In this document: positions 6,457-11,873 of the stretch, in pieces
Position numbering within the stretch: position 1 is the first letter of the stretch
Layout of the letters: the number at the start of each line of letters is the position of its first letter
Assembly (NCBI GenBank): GCA_013816225.1
Contig: JACDEQ010000041.1
Coordinates: forward strand, 1 to 11,873
Length of the DNA: 11,873 nucleotides
Source of the DNA: Armatimonadota bacterium
GTDB lineage: Bacteria > Armatimonadota > Fimbriimonadia > Fimbriimonadales > ATM1
Direction: 5' to 3'
Translations under genes and position numbers: made by a program
The notes under the pieces: generated by a model
Databases searched by the model: none
Told to the model about the DNA's origin: nothing
Seen by the model: the letters and a program-made list of their open reading frames with translations, nothing else

Positions 6457-7383
6457 ATGCGTAAACCTCCTGCGATCGCGCCCGGCGACACGTTGGCTAT
6501 CGTCTCACCTGCGAGCGCCTGCGATGAATCGAAGCTCGCCAACGGCATAAAGCTGCTCGAAGACCGCGGATACAAGCTGGTGTTCGGGAAAGCTTGTTAC
6601 GACCGATGCGGGTTTCTCGCAGGAGCCGACGAGGCACGCGCACGGGATCTCCACAACGCGTGGTTCGACCAGGACATCAAAGGCATCATTTGCTCGCGAG
6701 GAGGCTACGGGACAGCCCGCCTCATGTCACTCTTGGACCTGGATCGCATGGCGGCTATCCCGAAGCTGTTCGCAGGCTTTAGCGACATTACGACCCTGCA
6801 CCTCGCCCTCAACCGCCGAGGACTCGCAACCCTGCATGCCCCGATGGTCTACTCCTTCGTCAAAGAGCGCCCCGCATGGGTCGCTGAAATGTGGTTCGAC
6901 GCATTCGAAGGCACTGCGCCTATCGCCTTGCCCGAAGGCGCAAGCCGTGGCAAGACATTGAACGAAGGTTCGGTGGAATCGGAGGTAACGGGCGGATGCC
7001 TTTGCCTCTTGTGCGACAGCTTGGCAACACCCGATCAGCTCGACGCCGAAGGCAAGATAGTGCTTATCGAGGACGTCGACGAGCCGCCGCACCGCGTCGA
7101 CGCCATGCTGACTCACTTGCTCAATGCAGGTGTTTTGCAACGCGCGGCCGGTATCGTTGTGGGGGAGATGACGGCGACCGACGCAAAGACGGACGAGGGA
7201 ATCGGAGGCATACCCTGGCGCGAGGTCGTGGCGGAACGCCTATCCGCTCTGGACGTTCCGATAGTCGTAGATTTTCCCTTCGGCCACCAAAACGAGATGT
7301 CCAGCCTGCCGCTCGGAATCCGTGCTCGCTTGGATGCGGACACAGGCGAGTTGACGTATTTGGAACTCGGAGTGGAGAAATGA
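6457..7383 (+). CDS. ldcA: LD-carboxypeptidase (muramoyltetrapeptide carboxypeptidase, S66)
   Basis: A 308-residue protein, the usual length for peptidase family S66. The N-terminus (PGDTLAIVSPAS) and the ICSRGGYGTARL segment are hallmarks of LdcA/MccF proteins. Putative Ser-Glu-His triad residues are all visible: Ser109 in AGFSDITTL (nucleophile elbow), Glu205 in LIEDVDEPPHRVDAML, and His277 in FPFGHQNEMSSLPLG. LdcA enzymes remove the terminal D-Ala from murein tetrapeptides during peptidoglycan recycling; MccF relatives cleave microcin C-type compounds. With no microcin genes nearby, recycling is more likely. No signal peptide is seen, so the protein is presumably cytoplasmic. It sits 13 nt after the redoxin gene, and its stop overlaps the next start (ATGA), so all three genes are probably co-transcribed. 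Confidence 0.93.
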   Translation: MRKPPAIAPGDTLAIVSPASACDESKLANGIKLLEDRGYKLVFGKACYDRCGFLAGADEARARDLHNAWFDQDIKGIICSRGGYGTARLMSLLDLDRMAAIPKLFAGFSDITTLHLALNRRGLATLHAPMVYSFVKERPAWVAEMWFDAFEGTAPIALPEGASRGKTLNEGSVESEVTGGCLCLLCDSLATPDQLDAEGKIVLIEDVDEPPHRVDAMLTHLLNAGVLQRAAGIVVGEMTATDAKTDEGIGGIPWREVVAERLSALDVPIVVDFPFGHQNEMSSLPLGIRARLDADTGELTYLELGVEK

Positions 7384-8747
7384 TCATTTTCGCAGCCGTG
7401 GCGGTACTCGCCTCCGCCCCAGCGCGGCCAGCCGAGCGCTGGACCAAGACCGTGCGCCCGGGAATTACCTACATTCAAGAGGTCAGTCGGGAAGCGCCGC
7501 TGATCTTTCACGCGTTGAAGTTCAAGTTCCCGGCCGCGGGCTTTCGTCTTGAAAGCCGCATCGCCAACGACGACGTGTACGGCCGCGACGAATCAAGCTC
7601 CCGGGAGACGGTGGAGCAAACGGCTCGCCGAACCGGTGCATTCGCTGCGGTGAATGCAGACTTCTTCGCGTGGGACGGCGATCCGCTGGGCATGATGATG
7701 ACGGCTGGAGAGCTGGTCAGCGAACCGTACGTCCCGCGCTCCGCCGCCGCATGGGCGGATGGCGGATTGCTGTTCGATTCTCCCCGCTGGAGCGGCAGCC
7801 TGATGCTGATCGACGGAACCTCGTTCGCAATCGACGGGGTGAACAGGAGCGCCCGTGACAACGAGATCATCGTGAACACGCGCAAAGCCGGCGTCGCTTC
7901 TTCGAAGCAGCCGTGCTACGCATTCGTTTTCGAGCCGACAATGCCCGTGGCTCTTGGACAGATCACGCCCGTAAAGCTCAAGAACATTTTTCCGGAAGCC
8001 TACAATTTGCCCGTGGGCGAGAACCAGATCATCGTGATGGTGACATCGTCGCGCTATAAGCCGATGGCCGGCCAGTTCCACGTCGGACTTGTGTACGACA
8101 TGCGCGTCGTCGTCACCGGCCAGATCGATTGGAAGTCCATGAAGGAAGCCGTCGGCGGCGGGCCGAGGCTTGTGAAAGGCGGCCAGCCCTACATCACCAA
8201 CCTCTACGAGAAGTTCGACGCCGGCTATTCAAAGCGCCACCCACGGACCGCCGTCGGATACACATCGTACGGCGAAACGATCATCTGCGTGGTGGAAGGC
8301 CGTTCCAGTTTGTCACGGGGCGTTACGCTCGATGAACTGGCGTCCCTCATGATCAAACTCGGCTGCGCCGACGCGATGAACCTCGACGGAGGCGGCAGTT
8401 CGACGATGTACTTGGGTGGTGTGGTGGTCAACCGCTTGAGCGACGGCGCGGCTCGGCGCGTCGCGAGTTCGTTGCTCCTTTACGCTCCCCCAGCCGCCGC
8501 TCCTTCGACGCAAATCAGCATCGTGGCCAAGCCCGGCGGCGTGCGACCCGGTGACCAAACAACGATGAAGCTCATCGACAGCGTCGGCGCTGCCATTCCC
8601 GACCAAGAGGTCGTCTGGTCTTGCACGAGCGGCGCGGGCTGGATCGACGCAGGCGGGACGTTTCGGGCGTTGTCCTCAGGAACGGCCCGCGTTAAAGCCA
8701 TCGCCCGCGGCGCAGAAGCCTCGGTGGATATCCGAATTTCCGAGTAA
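7380..8747 (+). CDS. Phosphodiester glycosidase family (NAGPA domain) with Ig-like tail
   Basis: A 455-residue protein starting at the ATG that overlaps the ldcA stop by 4 nt. This start yields the signal peptide MIIFAAVAVLASAPA; earlier in-frame starts lie inside ldcA. The NAGPA domain spans about 30-370. It shows AAVNADFFAWDGDPLG (near 89-104), AVGGGPRLVKGG (257-268), RHPRTAVGY (286-294), MNLDGGGSSTMYLGG (333-347) and the closing strand VASSLLLY. Relatives include the eukaryotic uncovering enzyme that removes GlcNAc from phosphodiesters, and bacterial enzymes thought to act on exopolysaccharide or teichoic-acid phosphodiesters. Residues 378-455 form a separate beta domain (SIVAKPGGVRPGDQTTMKLI, ending SGTARVKAIARG) like bacterial Big2/Ig modules, which may bind the envelope. 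Its position after an LD-carboxypeptidase supports a role in wall or surface-glycan turnover. Transcription probably ends at the strong hairpin at 8829. Confidence 0.9.
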   Translation: MIIFAAVAVLASAPARPAERWTKTVRPGITYIQEVSREAPLIFHALKFKFPAAGFRLESRIANDDVYGRDESSSRETVEQTARRTGAFAAVNADFFAWDGDPLGMMMTAGELVSEPYVPRSAAAWADGGLLFDSPRWSGSLMLIDGTSFAIDGVNRSARDNEIIVNTRKAGVASSKQPCYAFVFEPTMPVALGQITPVKLKNIFPEAYNLPVGENQIIVMVTSSRYKPMAGQFHVGLVYDMRVVVTGQIDWKSMKEAVGGGPRLVKGGQPYITNLYEKFDAGYSKRHPRTAVGYTSYGETIICVVEGRSSLSRGVTLDELASLMIKLGCADAMNLDGGGSSTMYLGGVVVNRLSDGAARRVASSLLLYAPPAAAPSTQISIVAKPGGVRPGDQTTMKLIDSVGAAIPDQEVVWSCTSGAGWIDAGGTFRALSSGTARVKAIARGAEASVDIRISE

Positions 8748-8828
8748 TCTGCCCGATTTTTGGAACCTCAACCCGGGTCTCGTCTGTATCCTTTCTTGGA
8801 CACACATCCAAGTGCCTGCCTGCACAAA

Positions 8829-8862
8829 GGGTCCGGTCGCAAGGCCGGGCCCTTCCTTTTTT
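8829..8862 (+). terminator. Strong intrinsic terminator of the redoxin-ldcA-NAGPA operon
   Basis: GGGTCCGGTC (8829-8838) pairs over all 10 positions (two G-U) with GGCCGGGCCC (8843-8852) around a GCAA tetraloop, then TTCCTTTTTT. A smaller perfect stem, CTTGGA/TCCAAG at 8795-8812, precedes it and may be part of the 3' UTR or of a separate short RNA. A TATCCT box at 8787-8792 would allow the latter. Confidence 0.9.
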
Positions 8863-8863
8863 A

Positions 8864-8891
8864 GATTGGAGACTGCAGACTGAGGACCGGA
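8864..8891 (+). repeat. Heptamer repeat, copy 2
   Basis: Four 7-bp units: GATTGGA, GACTGCA, GACTGAG, GACCGGA. It begins immediately after the terminator T tract, as copy 1 does. Fifteen bases (8868-8882) are exactly repeated in inverted orientation at 8969-8983. Confidence 0.7.
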
Positions 8892-8952
8892 CGAACGAAT
8901 AACGACGGGATCGACGAAGCCGGCGCGTCCGACCGGTCCCACAGGTGAGATT

Positions 8953-8983
8953 TCCGGTCTCCAATCTCCAGTCTGCAGTCTCC
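8953..8983 (-). repeat. Heptamer repeat, copy 3 (inverted)
   Basis: Read on the minus strand the units are GACTGCA, GACTGGA, GATTGGA, GACCGGA, flanked by GGA. With copy 2 it forms an inverted pair separated by 86 nt. It lies 11 nt upstream of the putative glpX -10 box, so it supplies the DNA where a -35 element would be. Confidence 0.7.
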
Positions 8984-8994
8984 CCGCCCCCGGG

Positions 8995-9000
8995 TATCCT
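8995..9000 (+). promoter_or_regulatory. Putative -10 box of glpX
   Basis: TATCCT lies 9 nt before the ATG at 9010. There is no Shine-Dalgarno in between (CAACCCTCC), which suggests a leaderless or nearly leaderless message. Confidence 0.4.
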
Positions 9001-9009
9001 CAACCCTCC

Positions 9010-9969
9010 ATGGACAGAAACCTCGCCCTCGAATTCGTGCGCGTTACCGAGGCCGCTGCGCTCTCCTGCGGAATGTGGGTGGGAAAGGGGGACAGGAACG
9101 GCGCCGACCAAGCCGCCTGCGACGCCATGCGCACGACGCTCAACCAGCTCGACATCGACGGCCGCATCGTCATTGGCGAGGGGGAGCGGGACGAGGCGCC
9201 GATGCTTTACATCGGCGAGGAGCTGGGCTCGAAGAACGGCCCCAAGGTGGAGATCGCGGTCGATCCTGTGGAAGGAACAAACCTCTGCGCCAACGGCGTC
9301 GCGAACGCGATCAGCGTCCTCGCGGCAGCGACCGAAGGTGAAGGCACGCTCATGCACGCCCCGGATTGCTACATGGACAAGCTGGTGGTCGGCGAAGGCG
9401 CCAAGGGCGCGATCGACATCACGCTCCCGGCCGCGGTCAACCTCCGCATGATCGCGAAGTGCCTGGATAAAGACGTGCAAGAGCTCACGGTTGGCATCCT
9501 CGACCGGCCTCGCCACGAAAGGCTCGTCGCGGAGATTCGTAGGGCAGGTGCGCGGATCAGGCTTGTTACGGACGGCGACATCACCTTGGCCATTGCCGCG
9601 ATCGATCCGATGACCGGCATCGATGCGCTCTTCGGAATCGGCGGCGCCCCGGAAGGCGTCATCACGGCCGCCGCGGTCCGCTGCGTGGGCGGAGACATGC
9701 AGGCAAAGCTGGTCTTCCGCAACAGCGGTGAGCGGGAGCGGGCCAAGGAAATGGTCAACGGCGACCTCGACCGCGTTCTTTTGACCGAAGACCTCGCGGC
9801 TGGCAATGTCATGTTCGCTGCGACAGGCATCACGAGCGGCGATCTGCTCCGCGGCGTCCGCTATGTCGCCGACGGCGCGTACACCGAGTCGGTCGTCATG
9901 CGCTCAACCACCGGCACTGTCCGCAACATCCACACCCGCCATCGATTTGACGGCGGACCGCGGTACTAG
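9010..9969 (+). CDS. glpX: Class II fructose-1,6-bisphosphatase GlpX
   Basis: A 319-residue cytoplasmic enzyme, full length for GlpX. It hydrolyses fructose 1,6-bisphosphate to fructose 6-phosphate in gluconeogenesis; some homologues also hydrolyse sedoheptulose bisphosphate. Family landmarks fall at the expected places. These are Asp61 in IGEGERDEAPML, the metal- and phosphate-binding VDPVEGTN (Asp85, Glu88, Thr90), TDGDITLAIAAI, FGIGGAPEGVITAAA and ATGITSGDLLRGV. Glu214 in GAPEGV is the likely counterpart of the E. coli catalytic Glu213. The gene stands alone on the plus strand. A repeat-rich spacer lies upstream, and a convergent small PEP-CTERM gene meets it at the 3' end. The start codon is fixed by the family N-terminus (MDRNLALEFVRVTEAAAL). 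Confidence 0.97.
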   Translation: MDRNLALEFVRVTEAAALSCGMWVGKGDRNGADQAACDAMRTTLNQLDIDGRIVIGEGERDEAPMLYIGEELGSKNGPKVEIAVDPVEGTNLCANGVANAISVLAAATEGEGTLMHAPDCYMDKLVVGEGAKGAIDITLPAAVNLRMIAKCLDKDVQELTVGILDRPRHERLVAEIRRAGARIRLVTDGDITLAIAAIDPMTGIDALFGIGGAPEGVITAAAVRCVGGDMQAKLVFRNSGERERAKEMVNGDLDRVLLTEDLAAGNVMFAATGITSGDLLRGVRYVADGAYTESVVMRSTTGTVRNIHTRHRFDGGPRY

Positions 9970-9995
9970 TGCTTAAGATGGCGTCGCCGAAGCGC

Positions 9996-10298
9996 TCAAG
10001 CGAGCAGCCCGCAACCGAATGCGGCCACTGATGAAGGTTCAGGAACTGGAGTCCACACCAGCGGTCGGACGCACCTTCTGGAGTCCAGAACCCAGCCCAC
10101 GATTGTGCCGTTCCCGTCGATTCCCAGGGAACGCCCTCCACCGAAGCTGAACCCGGCCCCGACGATCTGGCCCCCTCCGGCGCCGAGCGCCCAACCGAAC
10201 CCGCTCCGAGTAGGAAGGATCTCCGCAGTATATTGAGCAGAAACCGAGACGTTACAGATAGCCACCAAAAAAGTTGGTACGACTTTTGAACACTTCAT
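9996..10298 (-). CDS. Short PEP-CTERM protein with interrupted sorting tail
   Basis: A 100-residue protein with a signal peptide (MKCSKVVPTFLVAICNVSVSA) and a small Gly-rich middle. The middle includes GIDGNGTIVGWVLDS, loosely like the HAF-type repeats of larger PEP-CTERM proteins. It ends VPEPSSVAAFGCGLLA: the PEP motif plus the hydrophobic stretch recognised by exosortase, which anchors such proteins at the surface of exopolysaccharide producers. The required basic cluster is missing because of a TGA at 9996-9998. Directly after it the same frame encodes ALRRRHLKH and stops at 9966. One base change would therefore restore a canonical tail, and the gene may be a recent pseudogene. It is much shorter than typical family members, so internal loss is also possible. 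A good Shine-Dalgarno precedes the ATG, unlike most genes here. Confidence 0.7.
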   Translation of the reverse strand: MKCSKVVPTFLVAICNVSVSAQYTAEILPTRSGFGWALGAGGGQIVGAGFSFGGGRSLGIDGNGTIVGWVLDSRRCVRPLVWTPVPEPSSVAAFGCGLLA

Positions 10299-10305
10299 TC
10301 CACTA

Positions 10306-10312
10306 CCTTCCT
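10306..10312 (-). promoter_or_regulatory. Shine-Dalgarno of the PEP-CTERM gene
   Basis: AGGAAGG on the minus strand, 7 nt before the ATG at 10298. It is the clearest ribosome binding site in the window and fixes this start. Confidence 0.65.
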
Positions 10313-10379
10313 ACGTGGGTTTTTCCTCCAGCGGGCAGATTCGGTGGAGAGTCGCGCAGCGCTTGGCGAAACCTGCCCT

Positions 10380-10459
10380 GGAATCGCCGATTCCGGCTCC
10401 CGATTCCAAGAAACGCGCGCAGGAATCGACAATGTTCGCGCAGGATCGACGATTCCTGC
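10380..10459. repeat. Cluster of GGAATCG/CGATTCC palindromic repeats
   Basis: Five exact copies of GGAATCG or its inverse lie within 80 bases (10380, 10388, 10401, 10422, 10450). The first two form a 15-bp palindrome (10380-10394). GCAGGAATCG (10419-10428) is inverted at 10450-10459. GCGCAGGA(A)TCGAC occurs twice with a 21-bp period (10417, 10438). It lies just downstream of the methyltransferase gene and may fold in the 3' UTR. No U tract follows, so it is not a simple terminator. Confidence 0.65.
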
Positions 10460-10477
10460 ACAGGGATCCGCGCAGAG

Positions 10478-11128
10478 TCAGAGGGGGAGGCCAGCTCGCA
10501 CCGACGCATCGAGCTTCAAACTGATCGCCAGACCATCGTCCACAGGATCGAGGAACGTCGCAAGCTCGGGGTGTTCGAAAGCGCCACGGTTGTATTCCCG
10601 AATTCCTTCGGTCGTCTCTTCCGTCTCGTTCGGATCGGCAACGCGGTTGCCCCAAGTCGCGTTGTGGGTAAGGACCAGCCCACCGATTCGCAGCTTCGGA
10701 ATGGCTGCCGTGAGCGCCTTCGGATAGTCCTGCTTGTCGATGTCGATCAAGATAACGTCGTAAAGGCCGTCGTCCTCGGTCAGCAGGGCGACGGCGTCGC
10801 CCGTCAGGAACCGAACCCGGTCGCTCATGCCGGCGCGCCCAATGTATTTCCGCGCCTGCTCCGTGTTCGCAGGGTCGCCGTCTGTGTGGGTGACCTGGCC
10901 CAGAGGTCCGACTGCGTGGCCGAACCACAGTGTCGAGTACCCGAAGCCCGAACCCATTTCGAACACCTTGCTCGCGCCGATCATCATCGCAAAAATCATC
11001 AACCTCCGCCCGCACTGCGCGCCGATGATCGGAAACTCCTTTTCGCGCGCTTCCTGCTCCATCTCGGCGAGCAGATCGCCACGGCTCCGCTCGAGGTCTT
11101 TCAAGTACAGCTGAATCGGTGTATTCAC
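10478..11128 (-). CDS. Class I SAM-dependent O-methyltransferase (OMT family 3, TrmR-like)
   Basis: A 216-residue cytoplasmic methyltransferase. The SAM-binding motif I is FEMGSGFGYSTLWF (57-69). An acidic residue for the SAM ribose lies in HTDGDP (81-86), then LTGDAVALL, then the LIDIDKQDYPKAL block (127-139) typical of family 3 (caffeoyl-CoA, catechol and tRNA-hydroxyuridine methyltransferases). The family's second metal ligand, normally Asp in a DN-x-x-W/F motif, appears as His155 (THNATWGNRV); Asn156 is retained. The GTG start at 11128 overlaps the thpR stop as GTGA, so the two are translationally coupled. That neighbour processes RNA ends, so an RNA substrate like that of TrmR is conceivable, but small molecules are equally possible. 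Confidence 0.87.
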   Translation of the reverse strand: MNTPIQLYLKDLERSRGDLLAEMEQEAREKEFPIIGAQCGRRLMIFAMMIGASKVFEMGSGFGYSTLWFGHAVGPLGQVTHTDGDPANTEQARKYIGRAGMSDRVRFLTGDAVALLTEDDGLYDVILIDIDKQDYPKALTAAIPKLRIGGLVLTHNATWGNRVADPNETEETTEGIREYNRGAFEHPELATFLDPVDDGLAISLKLDASVRAGLPL

Positions 11129-11673
11129 GGACCGAGTTTATCCGTTCCAAGCCGGCGCGACTGCGCCAGGGGCCGATATCGTGCAGGTCCACTGCTCAAA
11201 ATACTTTCGTAGAGAACGAGTCGGGCGAGGTCGAAGGTCAAGCTGGGTGGCTTCAAATCTGCCGGAATCGAAATTCGCTCCTTAGCTCGTGCGACGGTCA
11301 CATGCAGGTCGAGTCGCCGACGATTCTCGAGTTTGGCCCTATGGCGCAAGCTCGCGACCGGGTCGAGCCGTCTCTCGAGTTCCCACCCGGCGCCGGGTGC
11401 AGCATTTAGACCGACGCCGATCGCCGATCTACCGTAGAGCCCTACCCTGTGGACCATTACCTCCACCGATTCCCAGGCGAACTCTTCCGTCAGCCTTTCC
11501 AGGGCTTGCTGGCACTTGGGGCCAAGCAATCCGTAAAACATAAGCGTCACGTGATAATTCTCGACTGGGACCAGCCGAACATTCATCGCGCCGAAAGCCT
11601 GTGATGCCCAAGCATGTAATTCGATCGCCGGGCCTTCTGGAATCGGGCATCCCGAAAAGAGTCGAGCCGGCAT
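11125..11673 (-). CDS. thpR: RNA 2',3'-cyclic phosphodiesterase (LigT/ThpR family)
   Basis: A 182-residue member of the 2H phosphoesterase superfamily, the usual length. It contains the two catalytic HxT motifs: His41-Val-Thr43 in ENYHVTLMFYGLLG and His124-Val-Thr126 in LDLHVTVARAKE. Family enzymes open 2',3'-cyclic phosphates at RNA ends to 2'-phosphates and can ligate tRNA halves in vitro. The N-terminal PARLFSGCPIPE corresponds to the conserved first strand (usually RLFVAI). It is the first gene of a minus-strand operon and overlaps the methyltransferase gene by four bases. It diverges from the phosphotransferase-like gene, with only 27 nt between the two start codons. Confidence 0.9.
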   Translation of the reverse strand: MPARLFSGCPIPEGPAIELHAWASQAFGAMNVRLVPVENYHVTLMFYGLLGPKCQQALERLTEEFAWESVEVMVHRVGLYGRSAIGVGLNAAPGAGWELERRLDPVASLRHRAKLENRRRLDLHVTVARAKERISIPADLKPPSLTFDLARLVLYESILSSGPARYRPLAQSRRLGTDKLGP

Positions 11674-11679
11674 GGCCGG

Positions 11680-11689
11680 ATTCTATACT
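11680..11689. promoter_or_regulatory. Overlapping divergent -10 boxes
   Basis: On the plus strand TATACT (11684-11689) lies 11 nt before the ATG at 11701. On the minus strand TAGAAT (11685-11680) lies 6 nt before the ATG at 11673. The boxes overlap by two bases, so the two promoters probably compete. Both transcripts would be almost leaderless, and no ribosome binding site fits in either gap. Confidence 0.45.
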
Positions 11690-11700
11690 AATAGCCGCCC

Positions 11701-11873
11701 ATGGAAGAACGGATCGAGCGACTCGCGAAGGCTTGGGGATTCGCGCCCTCGGAGGAAATGCCCGGCGGCCATTGCTCGCTAGTCTATGCGGATTCGACCC
11801 GGGTTCTCAAGGTCCCGTTCCGGGGTGAGGAACTCGATTCGGGCTTCAAGGCCGCGCTCCGTTTAGCAGGGAA
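11701..11873 (+). CDS. Aminoglycoside phosphotransferase-like kinase, N-terminal part
   Basis: An ATG at 11701 opens a frame that runs to the window edge (57 residues). After a short helix (MEERIERLAKAWGF) comes PGGHCSLVYADSTRVLKVPF. This fits the first strands of a protein-kinase-like N-lobe: a Gly-rich loop, then a lysine (Lys37, VLKVP) where the ATP-contacting lysine of APH and related kinases sits. GEELDSGFKAALRLAG then matches the start of the following helix. The catalytic loop lies outside the window, so the substrate cannot be judged; such genes are often general small-molecule kinases rather than resistance genes. Confidence 0.65.
   Translation, partial: MEERIERLAKAWGFAPSEEMPGGHCSLVYADSTRVLKVPFRGEELDSGFKAALRLAG

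Noticed and set aside
6891..7379. A long in-frame extension upstream of the phosphodiester glycosidase
   Set aside because: It lies inside ldcA in another frame, is arginine-rich and low complexity, and removes the signal peptide from the N-terminus.
8692..9516. A 274-codon minus-strand frame opposite glpX
   Set aside because: It is antisense to a confidently identified glpX and shows His/Arg/Asp-rich shadow composition. No family features are visible.
10380..10459. Possible CRISPR array
   Set aside because: The units are only 7-21 bp, imperfect and inverted, with no regular spacers and no cas genes nearby.
10311..11192. A 293-codon minus-strand frame across the methyltransferase region
   Set aside because: Its composition (Arg, Gly, Ser, Pro) is that of a shadow frame, whereas the overlapping frame encodes a clear methyltransferase.

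Overview
The window is bacterial chromosome of roughly 60% GC. It is densely coded, with operons on both strands and no phage, transposon, tRNA, rRNA or CRISPR sequence that I can see. A short protein ending in a PEP-CTERM signal points to a diderm that makes exopolysaccharide. Several operon-leading genes have a TANNNT box only 6-12 nt before the start codon, as in leaderless transcription. Tandem heptamer repeats (GACTGGA-like) lie between genes. Together these suggest something like Armatimonadota (Fimbriimonas-type), but this is inference and no marker gene here settles it.

Layout, left to right. Bases 1-302 (minus) hold the N-terminal part of an OsmC-family protein cut by the window edge. 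Bases 303-512 carry two stem-loops, the second terminator-like, and a heptamer repeat. They may hold a small plus-strand RNA. Bases 513-3106 (minus) are a translationally coupled pair: a zinc-ribbon/TPR membrane protein followed by a secreted TPR protein. Base 3216 onward (plus) encodes a TolB-like six-repeat beta-propeller lipoprotein. Next is an endonuclease/exonuclease/phosphatase (EEP) gene at 4205-5004, split by one missing base in a G run. It faces a DEDDy RNase H-fold exonuclease on the minus strand (5043-5786).

Bases 5868-8747 (plus) form a compact operon: a secreted redoxin, an LD-carboxypeptidase, and a phosphodiester glycosidase (NAGPA domain) with a C-terminal Ig-like tail. It ends at a strong terminator. 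The last two proteins suggest work on the cell wall or surface glycans. The gap up to glpX (class II fructose-1,6-bisphosphatase, 9010-9969) holds two heptamer repeats in inverted orientation.

On the minus strand from 11673 down, thpR (RNA 2',3'-cyclic phosphodiesterase) overlaps an O-methyltransferase gene by GTGA. A palindromic GGAATCG repeat cluster follows, then a small PEP-CTERM gene. A TGA stop interrupts that gene's sorting signal between the hydrophobic helix and the arginine cluster. Bases 11701-11873 (plus) begin a phosphotransferase-like gene that leaves the window.

I did not find a clear new multi-gene system. The most interesting signals are the interrupted PEP-CTERM tail, the G-run frameshift in the EEP gene, the two hairpin/terminator/heptamer-repeat loci, the palindrome cluster and the recurrent start-proximal -10 boxes.
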